The notes under the pieces are model-generated. The model did not search any database and was not told the origin of the DNA. It was given only the letters and a program-made list of their open reading frames with translations. From Rhipicephalus microplus (taxonomy: Eukaryota > Arthropoda > Arachnida > Ixodida > Ixodidae): a stretch of DNA of 64,000 bases. Location of the stretch: positions 162,144,553 through 162,208,552 of the forward strand of contig NC_134700.1 in assembly GCF_043290135.1 (NCBI RefSeq), read 5' to 3'. The translations under genes were made by a program, and so were the position numbers. Shown here in pieces: positions 1-12,379 of the stretch (positions within the stretch are counted from its first letter, which is position 1; every line of letters starts with the position of its first letter).

Positions 1-1940
1 CCTTAGAAACCGATAAATTATTTTGTTTTCCTTATTTAAAACTAAAACACGAATTGTGTATTAGTAACCTTCTGTCGACTCCTCTTCCCAGAAAATGTTC
101 AGCGAATGCTCAGCAAGATCAATCCACTTTCTTTCCCTTACGAACTGTATTCTCTCGATGGAAATCGACAAGATCCTGAAGAGATTCAACTGTCCCACGC
201 ATAACAAATGTGTAGCGAACCCTGCGTTCTGAAACCCGGAAACTGTAATAACAGTGACGGGACCGTTACGATGCTTAAAAAGCCGTAAAAGGGGCCCAGT
301 CGGCAGGGAATGGAAGGGCACAAGATATGAAAACGCAATGCAAAAAGTAAATGCAGAAGAAACGCGTGTTTGAGAGAACGAACTTTATGGCAAGGCAGTA
401 TAGAGCGGATCGAAGCAGCAAACGCAGCATCCATGGCCAATCGGCCTAATGCTTCCCGGCTTTGGAAGATGACGAAACCCGGAATGGATGCCATGTACAG
501 AGCACAACAAGCCTAAATAGGAAATAAGCTGTACAAAAATAGAAAAAGGTTTTAGTATGTTCAAGGAAAACAGACGTTTCGAAAGGGTGGTAACGAAAGT
601 GTGAGGGTTCCCTGTGGTCAAAAGATTGTATACAGGGAGTATAGGTATATCGAGGAAATGCGAAAACCTGGCTGCGCTTCTTTATGATATTTTCTTAGGA
701 ATGCTAGAATATAGATAAAATTCCTCTCCGATTATATATACGAAGGATGATAGCGTCCCCGCTGCTAAAAAATTGCTGCATATTTTATGATTTCGAGACT
801 ACAAAGATGTAAAAGTTTGAGCAGAGAACTCCCACTGAGGTGCCAGCGAGCCTGGTGCAGAAGCACTCCTTCTCCGGTTCTTTACAGGCTTGCGACGACA
901 AAAGCTTTCATTTCGTACGTTTCTCAGGAAAGGTTGACAAGATGCAGTAAACTGTAAGAAATTTTTGGAACATAATGCTGAAAAATGCGCAAGCAGGCAG
1001 CGCGCGAATTTCGGCTCCTGTAGGGATTGTCCAGTTTCCTTCACGCCGACCGATCTCATAGGCTGCGAAAGAAAAATCCCTTGTGGATAAAAGTTTGTCA
1101 AAGGTAGTCCCTGTAGTGAGCATTGGTGTGATTGACGTTTGTAAATACTTCAGGTGAAAGCAAAGATGAAAAAACCAAAAGGAAATAATGTATATGGTTG
1201 CAGTGTTTGATATCTTCGTACCATCAATAAGTAAATATATTTTTTTATAACTCGAAGGATATATTATCAGGGTCTTTACATGCCACATTCACAATAACAG
1301 ACGCGTCGTAGTCGAAAGCTGCCCTAGTTTTGACCACCTGATAATATTTATTGTGCACTGTCTTCGCACAATAAACAAAGCTCTAGGAATATCGGAAACA
1401 TCTTATCTTAAGGTTAAATATTGTTACATGCGTATATGTGGCTGGGCACGTATACGCATGTATACGTGCCTAGAATTCAAAGAATGTGCAGCGTGTCAGA
1501 AGATTCCGGAGGGCAGTTAAACAGAACTTCTGGCAGCTTCGGACGCAAGGTGAAAAAGAAAAACAGCTGGGCAAGAGAAACCGAGGCCACTTAGGCGAGG
1601 ACAAGCTGATAGTCAATCCCCAAGCACTCGCCTGGAATACTGACATGAACCAACCGGTCCCTCTTCAGACGCATGCACATTATTATAGTGGTGAATGGCG
1701 TGATAAGCTTTCTGGCTTATTGTGGAATGCGCAATGTAGCGTAAAGAAAAGTTTTACACCATAGTTGTAGGTGGTCAATTTTCAGAACTTCAAGAATCAA
1801 ATTTATGAAGTTACTGTTTTACTTGAAATGGTGGAAGAACAAATCGCCATGGCTACTGAGTCACGGTTTGATAACACAGTATAATATGTGGAACAATTTT
1901 ACCTGACTTCACTGTGCATCATAAATATAAGGAGAGGTGC
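1..1940. other. No recognisable gene
   Basis: I see no open frame with a motif I can name on either strand. Several minus-strand frames of 80-126 codons exist (for example 186-494 and 799-1101), but none shows a domain signature, splice context or repeat that I recognise. The sequence is moderately AT-rich and unlike the CpG-rich promoter region near 51 kb. Confidence 0.5.
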
Positions 1941-1949
1941 GCCGGACGT

Positions 1950-2995
1950 GTGTTTCTTTTATTTTAAGGGCCCTTACCAGTGAAGGTGTTTTAGATAATA
2001 AAACTGAATTATGATGGTGCCACTTCGTAATATCACCAGGGTTTCAGCATATTGTTTTTGAATCAATTTACCACCCACTTAACCACAGGAATAAACCAAT
2101 AATTGAACTTTTCAGCATGCTGTCGCATATGCCCGACTGCGTAATTCTAGGAGGAGGCTTCAATCTGCCCAGCATGAAATGGGATATCGACAGCGTAGCC
2201 CCAGAGAAAACTCAAACTTGCTCTACCTTTTCAGAACTAATGAGCATCTGTGGCTTACAGCAATGTGTGAACGAACCAACACGCTTTAACGCTATCCTGT
2301 GTCTTTTACTAAGCGATGATCAAAATGTTATTATCTGCACAAATGAATGTCCAGGCATTAGTGACCCCGGCTTTGTTGGTGCAAAGTGAAACGTTTCCAG
2401 AAGACATGCACGTAAACAACCACTTGATAGTGTTTTCATGTACAATATAGATGACTTTGATTCCGTTTTCAAGGAGTTGTTTTTGTTCTTTCCCACTTTT
2501 TGATGCATATCACGGATGTTTTTGAGGTACAGCAAGAAGCAAAAACCGGAGATGCACAAAAACTCTGAGATGCACGAAATGGTCAGAAAAGCAGCTAATG
2601 CCACAAAATAAAAACTTCTTCAAAACAGGAGATCGCTAAATAAAGCAAAGCTCAAAAGTACAAAGAAGCTGCTTCAAGGTAAAACTAAAATTGGCAAAAG
2701 ATTTCTTCGAAACGATGAAAATAGACCTGAAGCGTGAGCCAAAATTCTTTTGAAGGTACGTCAAGATCAACAGAAAAAATGGCATAGTTATCCCTGGCCT
2801 CTTAACTACGAAGAAAACTACTATGTATATTCACGGATGTTCTTTTCGGTAACCTTAACTCAACTTGATCACCAGCCACTTTGCGAGCAATTTAAAAGGT
2901 CATGACCTTCTCACTGGTAATCGAGAAGCGGTGAAAAAACTTTCAAGTTTCTCCAATCAGCCGGCCTCATCAAACAACCATGCAGGATCCTTGCG
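1950..2995 (+). pseudogene. Decayed CR1/Jockey-like LINE fragment (endonuclease C-terminal half plus linker)
   Basis: A broken non-LTR retrotransposon piece. The frame near 2026-2390 reads as the second half of an APE-type endonuclease: a GGGFNLPSMKW stretch stands where this family has GDFN(L/Y)P, followed by a GLQQCVNEPTR block and PGISD near the end, where active copies have PGISDH with the catalytic His. Here the His is replaced. After a frame change near 2395 the inter-domain linker continues with several stops to about 2990. No reverse transcriptase follows. APE endonucleases nick target DNA for target-primed reverse transcription; this copy cannot, since its GDFN Asp is now Gly and the frame is broken. 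The family call rests on motif order only; edges are approximate. Confidence 0.6.
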
Positions 2996-2997
2996 TG

Positions 2998-5900
2998 TGT
3001 GAGTATTTGCTTTTTCTTCGCTTTAGCATTTTGTCATTATTTTTCTTCTTACCTTTCTGTGTTATCATACCCCATGCACATTGCAGGATACAAAACTAGA
3101 TATTCACTTTTCGGTTAACTTTCTGTTACACGTTCAAACTTTATCTTTCTCTTTCCCTCTTTTTGTCTCCGTTTTTTTTTCTCAATATATGAAAGCTGCC
3201 ATGAATGAATGACTATTAAGCGAAGCACAGCATCAGGCAAATTCAGTGGTGAAGGCCAATGAAGAGAGAAAGAAATCACTGAGCAAGCTTGCTATCGTTC
3301 ACATCCCTAATGAACATTACCATAACTTCTACGGTAAACCACGTTAGCGGAGAAACTGGGATTGCCTGCACGCATAGACTGGCAGTGTTGTCAGTCTTGT
3401 GATTTGACGTAGCTTCGCAATATCCTACTAGCATATCACAATATCCTACTACTATTTCACAATATCCTACTGGTTTCTCGATTAGCAGTCAAAGTACACA
3501 ATATATGAATACTCGGCAAGGTCTTGAAATTAAACATGTGAAATCGCTAAGGTATAGAGAAAGAAACCAGCACAACATATTTCTTACCAATGTGACAGAA
3601 GCCCGACGCTCCCTGGTCATTACGAAGGACTGCGTTGACAAACCTGCAAAAGCCAAACGACCACGAATTCAGAAAACATCGTCATCAAGTTAGCCTCGTG
3701 CCATCATGGATTCCATAGCAGTACGAGAACGGAAGAGCTTATGCTATGCTATGGATAGATATACAGCAGTGCTTGACGCTAATCGTGGAGAGCCTAGCCT
3801 CATTTAGAGTATGGCTTGCTACGCCAGGAGTCGAGTGCTGGTTAAGGTATGTACAATGACCACATACATGTACAATATATTCACATACACAGCCGAGTAT
3901 TATCTTATGTTCCGTTCACTTGAGTACTTCTTAGAAGAAAGCAGCGTTTTCTGGTTGCGTATTGCACAGACTGTGCTTCGCCAAGAACCGAGGAACTCCA
4001 AGCTCAAGCCGCGTGTCAAATGTTGTGCCATTTTTATTATCAACCCCTCATAACCGACAATAAAAATAATCCCACAAGGCGTCTTTTATGTATTCCTGAT
4101 TGTTAGAAGTTGTGCGCATCGAGTCAGACTGTTCAGTCTTGTACCTGAAGTAGTTTACGCAACGTAGAGCCTGATATACTGAACGTACAGCTCATCTTGC
4201 GGCATTAATCCTTGTGACTCATAAAAGCTACAAGGTAGGTCTAGTTTTGTGGCGATGCGTGCTGGATACTTGAGGGTATGATGACGGTATACAGAATACT
4301 AATGTACGATTTGTAATTACTGGTAACGTGTGCTTAGCAGCCAGCACTATCTACAAAGCAAAATAAGCATACGTGATTTATTTGAGGTATTAATGGAAAC
4401 ATCCATTTTCTCATCTAACTTCATATATACAAAAATATATACAAATATGCCCATAGTTATTTAAGAGTGCTTGACCACTAGTGCTCTGTTCGCTAATACG
4501 GCCGCGCTGTAAAACTGTGAACACCACTGACGACTAGAAGTATGTGTATACTTTGCTCTATTCGCTATGCCAATACCGTTTTTACCACCATGTATCATAC
4601 CTTAAGATCAAAACACATCCTGTGCAATTGTGAGTTGTTCTTGTTTATTTATTATTTTCTTTTTGACATTCTACGCTATTAGCGTATAATTTCCCCTGTC
4701 AGTCCACTTCCTCTATAGCACTTTAAGGGCTACACCATGAAATATATGTAAGATACATTAGCGTTGTGTTCAGACACGTGCCACTTGTATTCTGCGGAAG
4801 TAGGTATTTTTCCAATTCGACTGCGTCGCGAAGCATCATAAAAGCTGCAGCACTGTACCAGTGAGATCTTAACTTTTTCACAATAGAATCAGTAGGTGCA
4901 CACACTCCTTCAATGGGTTTCTTTCCCGCGACTGTTGCGAACAATAGCTAAAGCAAGCCCCCTTTGATATTTTTGAACATCACTGTATTATTTCGCCGTA
5001 ATGGATGTTATCGTAATGTTCTCGATGGTAAAATCAATACACCATGAAGGGTGTGAAGTATATCTCGAAAGAAAAAAAAAGCTAAAGAAAGGCAGTTTTC
5101 ATGGTGTGTCCACCATTTTATTTTTGTTCACCAATGTCTCACCCGTTTTTCCGGGCAAGAAATACATTGTGTCGTAACGGCTTCGGATGGCGCTCCTGAC
5201 ATCACCCTTCGTGTCTTGCTGTCGACCGCGTCTTCTTTGCGACCACCTGCTTTTTATATATCTTGCTTATACTCTCGTATGAGGGGAATCGCCACTGAGC
5301 TTGAAGCGCCCTGAAGGATCTCCAAGGTCAACAATATTTGGCATTGCGGTAATTGTAACTCATCGCTTCTGTATGATTTCTTCAGATATGGGGTTAATTT
5401 CTAGGAGCTAAGGATCGTTTTCACAATTTAGGCACCGTTAACAGGTGCCTACGGGCAAGTCTACACGTGCGCTACTGCGTTTCGCCCCGCCGTACTGCGG
5501 CTGCTGTGGTTCGGCACCAGACATGTGACCTAAAGATTGACAGCACTGCGTTTTGACTACCTCAATAGAGTGAAATATCGCGTTACGCGACATTATAGGA
5601 AGTGCATGCAATTCCCTTGATGTCCTTCATTACTTAACGGTATGACAAATATGTTTTGGTGCGAATTGATATTGGCACAATATAACCACAGCTCCTCGTA
5701 GTAAAGCGTGAACGTGAGTGGTGACTGGATGAGGAGGAAGAGGAAGAGAGCGAAGTGAGTTGACGGAAATGAAATGTGGCTGAGCGTGATTCTTGTTTTG
5801 TTTTTACTGCAGATGCTACACGGCTCAGTAAAGGAATCGTACCGATTACGCGAAGGAGCACTAGATGCACACGGTACAGAATCGCTAGTTGAGAATGAGC

Positions 5901-6425
5901 CTAACTGCTTGTTTGTAAAAACATGGCGACCACGACGTATTTCAGGGTACCGAATCAAATCAGACGTTGAAAATATATGAAATATGACACTTTTTGAGCT
6001 TTGTGGCTCATAGAGATAACTGTCTCGTCGGGTGGCAGTTCGGACGCCTTATAAAAGTGGACAAATTACGAGCGTTGCCGAAAGAACTTGTGTTGTGTTC
6101 CGTCTTTCTCAGACTCTTTAATTTGGAGCTGTTTTGCCTTTCCCAGCTATGAAAGTAATACCTAGAGTTGAAGGCGCAACTGTAAAATTATGACAGAAGT
6201 ACTGCCTTGGTTACGAAAAGTTTATTAAATAGAAAGTATGTGCGAATGTGTGAGCAACAGGAAACAAAAAAATTCAGACGCCAGCGCACAAGTGTACGTG
6301 GTGAATTTTCAGTGCAGTACTCAAATAACACCACAGTTCAAGCAGTACATCAGATGGGTATGTCCAGCAGCAAAAGCTGAAAAGACGTAATTTCTTTTTT
6401 GGCAAAGCCTGCGATTTGGCAAAGC
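2998..6425. other. No recognisable gene
   Basis: Pyrimidine-rich at 3000-3180 and AT-rich elsewhere. Apart from the short tandem repeat at 3414-3475 I find no supported feature. Short frames (3811-4053, 5593-5958) have no recognisable motifs. Confidence 0.45.
3414..3475. repeat. Three tandem copies of a 21-bp unit
   Basis: The string CAATATCCTACT occurs at 3418-3429, 3439-3450 and 3460-3471, a constant period of 21 bp, with related sequence between the copies. It is a small minisatellite seed with no evident function. Confidence 0.8.
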
Positions 6426-6429
6426 CTGC

Positions 6430-8518
6430 TACCCGACAGCTTCTTGCTTGTCAAAAATTCGCAGTGAGCGCTGCACTTGCGTTGTGTAGACGTTTTTCAG
6501 CGCCAGAACCTGACGGCATCACCTACCACGCTGTGTGTGAGCTCGGAGATCAAGCTCGTAAGACACTATAGCTGCTATACAATGACTAATGACGAACTGG
6601 CATACGGCCCCAAATGAATGAATGTCAAGTCGCCTGATTCCACTTCTCAAAGCCGGCAAGTCACCTTTAGACGTTTTCTTCTACCGCCCGATCAACCTCA
6701 CTAGCTGTGTGGAAAAAGTTAGGAAGACCATCTTTCTAACGCGTCTATAATGATACTTAAGAGTTCTACGAATTATAGCCAGATGCCATGTCTGGGCTCA
6801 GACGAGGCCGCTAATCAATTGAAATTGTAGCTGCCTTGGTGGCATATGTAGAACATCCGAAAGCCTGTAAACGTTTACCTGATGCTCTGTTTTTTACGTT
6901 AGATGGGCTTCCGTCAATGTACCCCACGAAGCCATTGTCAGCGCATTAGAAGAAGTAGGACTCGGTGGCAATATCTATGTGGGTTCACATCTACTTCCAG
7001 AATAGATCATTTCACGTGCAGACAGGGTGTGGCTCGACAACCAAGCAATACGCTAGCTGAGGAGTCCCGTAAGGCGGAGTTGTAAGTCTGACGGTATTCA
7101 ACCTAACACTCATTGGACTAATTGGCAATAGTCAAGAAGCATACGGCTTCCCATTTATCGTGACTACATCTGTGTATGGACGTCAGGTGTGACTTAATTT
7201 CAACTTCGCGCTCGACTTCAGAAGGCATCATCAGTGACATCACACTATCTACGTATACGAGGGCTCGAGATCGCTAGTGGGAAGTGCGCAGTTTTGGCGT
7301 TCACCAGCCAGTGTCACCCAGCCACAGTCACAGGTTCTTGGAAATCATAATCGACCGAGACCTGTATCGGACCCCTCGCGTAAAGGACTTGAAAAAACGG
7401 CTGACTGCCTTTTGCCACTTGTTCGGGTTCCTTGCCGAGAAACCTAGGGGTGTGTCCGTCGAGACTGTGTGACAGCTGTACAAGGTATTTTTTTATTGAA
7501 TTCCTGTTGTGCAGCCTACCTGTTATCTAACACATGCAAAAATGGCCTGCGCACACTCCATAACATTGAAGCCCAGGCTCTTCGAAAATGCCCTGGTTTA
7601 CACATCACCATTGAAAGGATGCGTACTTATATGCTAGCAACTATTCTCACCGCTCGACGAGCCTCGTTACTGAGAGCCCCCGTACAACATTTCATACAAT
7701 TGTCTATGCTCATCGTGCATCATTAACGTCTGGTTATACGCCAGCGGAGAAGCCGGTGTATCCCCCCTGGTGCCTGACCCTTCCACAAGTACGTCTTTCA
7801 ATACCAGGAATGCAGAAGAAATGAAATTTGTCTTTGTTTATCGTAAAATATTTCAGCCTGCTTCTTTTGAAATAAATATACAGTAGCAATAACGTGCAGA
7901 TATACCCGAACAGTTCAAACACAGTGTCGGTTCTGGCAGTGCCGTGGTGATACAAGCTCGAGGAATAACCTTAGGAACCAAGCTGTCACATTTCACTATG
8001 TCTACGCCGGCAGAACGTGCGGTTTCGCGCGGCGCCCCAGAGTACATCGCATCTCAGAGACAGAGTAAATGGGCTGTGTTTGCCTACTCAGAACCGGCCT
8101 TACACAACATGCAGCCAGTTTTTTGGCGAGGTTTCCAGAACGAAATTGTCAAGATTTTCTACCAAGTCACAGAAACAGGCCACGAGGTCCGTTTCCACTG
8201 GCTACCTGGTCATTGTGGGCTACGTGGCAATGATTCTGCAGACAGACAACTCGGCTGGCACATCCCACCAAGAAGAGCTCACCCTTCCGATTCTTCAGCT
8301 AAGGACAGACGCTCCAAGGCAACTTCGTCCCCTGGCACGTAGTCTGTGGCTGCAGGAGTGGAACACCCCAAGCATAAGACATACAATACTCCACCAAACA
8401 AACCCGCAAATAGAACTTCGACCTCCACGCAGACTTGATCAACGTGAAGCTTCGCTTCTTTGTCGGCTGTGGTTGGGGGTTACCTTCATGTGGTTGGGGG
8501 TTACCTTTCGGCCCATAT
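6430..8518 (+). pseudogene. RNase-H-bearing LINE (I/Jockey/R1-like), 5' part: reverse transcriptase and RNase H, decayed
   Basis: A broken non-LTR retrotransposon polyprotein, readable by changing frames. An SAPEPDGITY block at about 6500 is the start of the RT fingers. An FFTLD block at about 6890 is RT motif A. IYRDYICVWTSGV at about 7155 is the catalytic box, where family members have YADD, so the catalytic aspartates are degenerate. HRFLEIIIDRDL at about 7340 and the following thumb region match this LINE type. An RNase H C-terminal block, HWLPGHCGLRGNDSADR, lies at about 8195-8255. The frame then runs to about 8518, where the Ty3/Gypsy element interrupts it, and resumes at 14420. The N-terminal endonuclease is missing, as usual for 5'-truncated LINEs. 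Many stops and frameshifts make it non-functional. Confidence 0.8.
8468..8509 (+). repeat. 21-bp in-frame tandem duplication in the LINE
   Basis: Two adjacent 21-bp units (8468-8488 and 8489-8509), matching at about 19 of 21 bases, each encode a WLGVTF stretch. Related LINEs have a single such segment after RLWLG, so this is a local duplication. It ends 9 bp before the retrotransposon insertion point. Confidence 0.8.
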
Positions 8519-8695
8519 TGCCATGCCCGAAACTGAGAACGAAGACGATGTGCGCCAACAGCCTCGTGAAAAAAGCCACTGAAGAAGGCGACGTGCTTTT
8601 GTTTAGCTCTCTTGCTCTTGGCTCCTGCATAAAAACACACGTCGTCGGTTCTCGGACTCAACGTCTCGGTGAACTACTTACGTTGAGCCACGACA
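8519..8695 (+). repeat. 5' LTR
   Basis: A 177-bp sequence starting TGCC and ending GACA that recurs with roughly 87 percent identity by eye at the 3' end of the element. Both copies contain a TGCATAAAA box (8628-8636 here), a plausible promoter TATA element. The divergence between the two LTRs points to an old insertion. Confidence 0.85.
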
Positions 8696-8699
8696 CTAG

Positions 8700-8717
8700 T
8701 GGAGGTGCTGGGTTGAA
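8700..8717 (+). promoter_or_regulatory. Putative primer-binding site
   Basis: Five bases after the 5' LTR the sequence starts TGGAGGTGCTGGGTTGAA. TGG is the complement of a tRNA CCA end, and the following bases could pair with an acceptor and T-arm. I cannot name the tRNA from memory. The site suggests tRNA-primed minus-strand synthesis. Confidence 0.5.
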
Positions 8718-8882
8718 AGACTGCCCATGCTCAACTCCCCTTCTGGGAGCCGTTCATCAAGTCCCGACGCGCAGCCACCTGTTACGACACCAGTGCACCG
8801 CTTCAGTCGGCGGTTGCTAGGCCTCTCTCCTGAGCTGACCTCCTTCGACGAACATTCTACCAGGCATAACGTACCTCTGACA

Positions 8883-9935
8883 ATGGCCTCCGCCAGCCAG
8901 CCACAGTTGGTCCAAGGAATACAAGGCAGCCCCGTTTCCAATCCAGCCCAGGTTACACTTCCTCAGTCACTTGTGCCTGGTCGCATCAGTGGTGCCCCAC
9001 ATGAAGATGTTGAAGATTGGCTTGAGCATTACGAACGCGTTGTCGACATCAACCAGTGGAATGCTCAACAGAAGCTGGCCAGCACGTACTTCACTCTCTA
9101 TGACATCGCTCACACGTGGCTTGAGAATCGAGAAGGCCGTATATCCCCATGGGATGAGTTTCGTCAGCAGCTGATTGACACCTTTGTTAGCGTCGACCGC
9201 CGAGAGCAGGCTCAGCAGTTGCTCGAGTTAGGGCTTCAAAAACCTAACGAAACTATGGCAATGTTTGCTGAAGACAGAACGCGCCTATGTCGTCGGGCTG
9301 ATCCCAATATGTCCGAGGAAAAGAAAGTGCGCTACCTTATGCACGGCGTAAAAGAACAACTGTTCGCTGGACTCGTGCGTAATGCCCCAACTACCGTGGC
9401 TGATTTTATAAGAGAAGCCACTGCCATTGAGCGGGCTCTGCACCAACGATCGAGGCTGTATGATCACTCGTCCACTACCACCCCAGTCAACGCCGCTTCA
9501 GTGACTCTGGACAATCAGGGCTCCCTACGTGATTTGGTCAGAGATATTGTCCGAGAAGAAATTCAGAAGCTTTGGACTCCTCCAGTGGATACACCTGCGA
9601 CCGCCATTGCCGCAGTCGTTCGTGACAAACTTAGGCACGCTTTTTCAGCAGCTGATCTCGGTCGCGAGCAGTGTCAACTGAGTTACACCAACGCTGTCCA
9701 TCATCCACCACCCGTCCCACCTATTACGTCATACTACCAGCCACCTACAGCCGCACCTTCGTCGCAACCTTTGCAGGGAGCTTTCAGACGTCTGCGCATG
9801 TCTCCGATGTCTCCATGCCACCTGCCACCACTTGCTGCGCCTTACTCACCACCACGAGAGGACATGGGACGCCCACAATTTTGCAGAATGTACTCTTGGC
9901 CCACTGTCGATCGGCGCCCTCTCTGCTTCACCTGG
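8883..9935 (+). pseudogene. Ty3/Gypsy gag (capsid region)
   Basis: An open frame upstream of the interrupting repeat; the ATG at 8883 (MASASQPQ...) is the likely start, although the frame is open from 8727. Residues about 40-190 read as a retrotransposon Gag capsid domain: EDWLEHYERVV, an aromatic-rich helix with LASTYFTLYDIAHTWLENRE, then WDEFRQQLIDTF and a major-homology-like segment. A proline-rich region and the start of a zinc-knuckle zone (RRPLCFT) follow before the reading is lost at about 9935. Gag forms the virus-like particle that packages element RNA. The capsid frame is surprisingly clean compared with pol. Confidence 0.85.
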
Positions 9936-9936
9936 G

Positions 9937-10259
9937 GGAAGGGGAAGTGTTTATGTTATAAGAAGGAAAAGAAAAGTGAGCCCCGTAACTGTCTGCTTCA
10001 GGGAGCGACACCTCAACAGTACCTCTCAAGAGATGGGGGGAGGGGATTAAGAGAATAGGAATAAATGTATAGAGAGAGAGATAGAGAGAAAGAGAGATGG
10101 GGTAAGCCAGCGAGAAACGACATATCAAGGGGATAGGAAAAATAGCTAAGATGGAAACACGGTCACAGGAGTCCGAGGACAGGGCAACACTTGCGACCGC
10201 TCTTGTCGGCGTCAGGAGAGGACGTAGGGCGAGCCCAGTCGGCCAGAGCTACGCTGACG
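9937..10259 (+). mobile_element. Short repeat inserted in gag (copy A)
   Basis: This stretch is foreign to gag and matches, on the opposite strand, the sequence at 23632-23988, including the shared stretch GAAAAGAAAAGTGAGCCCC and a shared end near GAGCTACGCTGACG. It interrupts gag between the capsid frame and the zinc knuckle. It has no coding frame and no tRNA-like A or B box that I can see. Its class is unknown; a SINE or a non-autonomous element are both possible. Confidence 0.7.
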
Positions 10260-10450
10260 TCCATGAGGGCACACCTGGTTGGCACGGAATGCAGCGAGCG
10301 GAACCCCTGCTTCAACTGTGGTGGTGCCGGCCATATAGCTCCCTATTGTTAGTGCCACAACACATCGCTTTGCCCTTCTCGGCCAGGGTACGACGCTCGC
10401 CGTGCCAACGCCGACTACATTGTTCGCCATGACGACCCTGGTTTTTGAGG
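10260..10450 (+). pseudogene. Gag nucleocapsid remnant (CCHC zinc knuckle)
   Basis: In one frame the bases near 10308-10350 encode CFNCGGAGHIAPYC, a textbook C-x2-C-x4-H-x4-C zinc knuckle that binds element RNA, immediately followed by a stop. The frame differs from that of the capsid part and is separated from it by the inserted repeat. Confidence 0.75.
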
Positions 10451-10737
10451 ACCTTCAACAACGTGGTCTTCCTATCACGAGTCGCTTCCTAATCACCAGC
10501 ACAGTTCCGCCAACAGGTCACGCTCTCCATCCCCTGCTCAGACATCGTCACCGAATCGACATACTTTTGCTGACCTTCGGAGAACAAGGTCGCCCTGCCC
10601 TTACCGGGGAAAGTAAAGGTGGCGACCTTTCGGGGCTAAGGTCGCAGCGCAACCACAAGACGATAAAAAGTCTACAGTATGGCCGCTACAGAGCGACTCG
10701 ACACCGACGAATATTAACAACGATGGAATGGTGAGCA

Positions 10738-11250
10738 CCGACCTCAATGTAATTATTGATGGAGAGCAGGTGACGGCCTTAGTCTATACGGGTGATGGTT
10801 TTTCCATAATAAGTCACAAGCTGGCTGATTATCTTAGAAAAGTAAAAAACGTCAAGGACAGGACCACATATAATAACAGCGGGTGGTCAATTGCTGCTCC
10901 CTACTGAAAGATGTACAGCAAGAATCAGCATAGGAGATTCTTCTTTCGTCCTAACTTTCTCCGTTCTCTCAAGGTGCTGCAAAGATTTAATTATAGGAAT
11001 GGACTTTCTCAAGGAGCATGGCGCAATAATCAACATCCCGGACCGCGTGGTTTCATTTTACGAGAGTGCTCGTCTGACTGATCCTACATCACCAGAGCAC
11101 AAATCCTTTCGTCTCAAAGACCACAATATAGTCGTGCCACCTCGATCATGTATCCTAGTTTCAGTAGCATGGGACGTACCATTCAACGGTGAAGGAGTCA
11201 CCGACCAACTAACCTCGCTGCTTTTCACTCACGGGATTTCCGTAGCATGA
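10738..11250 (+). pseudogene. Retropepsin-like aspartic protease, inactive
   Basis: Starts around LNVIIDGEQVTALV. The active-site loop reads YTGDG where retropepsins have DTGA, so the catalytic aspartate codon is now tyrosine (near 10794). The second half carries the family's hydrophobic flap and a DLIIGMDFLKEHGA block near 10986-11030, matching the usual ILGMDFL(x)2(Y/H)GA. The part from 10891 is open to 11250. The enzyme would mature the Gag-Pol polyprotein; this copy could not. Confidence 0.8.
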
Positions 11251-11559
11251 GGAATAGTCAATGTCACCGACGGCCGAACGAACTTGCTGTTGACCAATTT
11301 CACCTCCGAGCGACGGCACCTTCCAAAAGGCACAACTTTGGTACGTTTTGATGAGATAGCAGATGTTTGTGACTGCTTTTGAGCGCTCGGAGCAACACCT
11401 ACACAAGGCCCACATGACCTAGCACCTAACCTTGACGTCAGCCCTACTTTAACTCAGCAACAGAGGGAACGCCTGCTTGTGCTCCTAGCCGAGTACCACG
11501 ACTGTTTTGCGTCGACCTCGAAAGTTGGCCGGACGTCCTTGACCAAGCACCGAATCATC

Positions 11560-12290
11560 ACAGGGGACACAGCTAGACCAATTCATCAAAATCCATACCG
11601 TGTACGTTGCTTCAAAAGAACTTGAAACGGTAGAACAGCAGGTAACAAAAATGCTTGAAGACGCCGTCATTCAACTGTCGAAAAGCCCTTGGGCATCACC
11701 TGTTGTTCAAGTCAAGAAGGACGGCAGCCTGCATTTCTGTGTGGACTATCGAAAGCTAAATAAGGTTACAAAAAAAGACGTGTACCCACTTCCCCGCATA
11801 GATGATTCGATCGACAGGCTTCGAAACACACGTTACTTTTCTTCCATGGACTTAAAGAGTGCATATTGGCAAATTGAAGTCGGCCCCAGGGATCATGAAA
11901 AAACCGCTTTCGCGACGCCAGACGGACTGCACGAATTTAAGATTTTACCATTTGGCTTGTGCTCCGCGCCTGCTACTTTCCAGCGTCTAATGGATACCGT
12001 TCTCTCTGGGCTTAATTAGAGAACCTGCCTAGTATACCTTGACGACGTCATTGTGTTTTCTACAACGTCTCACGAACACCTTGAACGATTGCAAATGGTC
12101 TTGCAGGTCATACGGGCTGCTGGCCTGACCAAGCCGGAGAAATGCAACTTCTGCCTTGAGAAACTGCAGTTTCTTGGCCATGTCGTGAGTTACGCAGGAG
12201 TTTGTCCAGATCCCGAGAAAGTTGCTTCCGTCGCACAGTTTCGAACACCATCAGATAAAAGGCAGTGAGGCGTTTTCTGGGTCTCTGCGC
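11560..12290 (+). pseudogene. Ty3/Gypsy reverse transcriptase
   Basis: RT blocks occur in order: SPWASPVVQVKKDGS (fingers), FCVDYRKLNKVT, YPLPRIDD, YFSSMDLKSAYWQI (motif A with catalytic Asp), TAFATPDGLHEF, LPFGLCSAPATFQRLM, then YLDDVIVF (motif C, both aspartates kept) and EKCNFCLEKLQFLGHVVS. A TAG stop at 12017-12019 separates the two halves, and a frameshift near 12265 breaks the link to RNase H. Upstream of 11600 the frame is shifted. RT copies the element RNA into DNA; the catalytic box is intact but the frame is not. Confidence 0.9.
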
Positions 12291-12379
12291 ATATTATCGG
12301 TGGTTTATTCCAGATTTTGAGCGCATTTCGTCTCCTTTAACTAATCTCACAAGGGATGACGTCGCATTTGTTTAGGGCA

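Noticed and set aside
186..494. 102-codon minus-strand frame possibly coding
   Set aside because: No recognisable motif, overlapping frames of similar length, no splice or repeat context; left unannotated.
8017..8820. 267-codon open frame
   Set aside because: Starts in the LINE RNase H in a wrong frame and crosses into the LTR; a chance fusion, not a gene.
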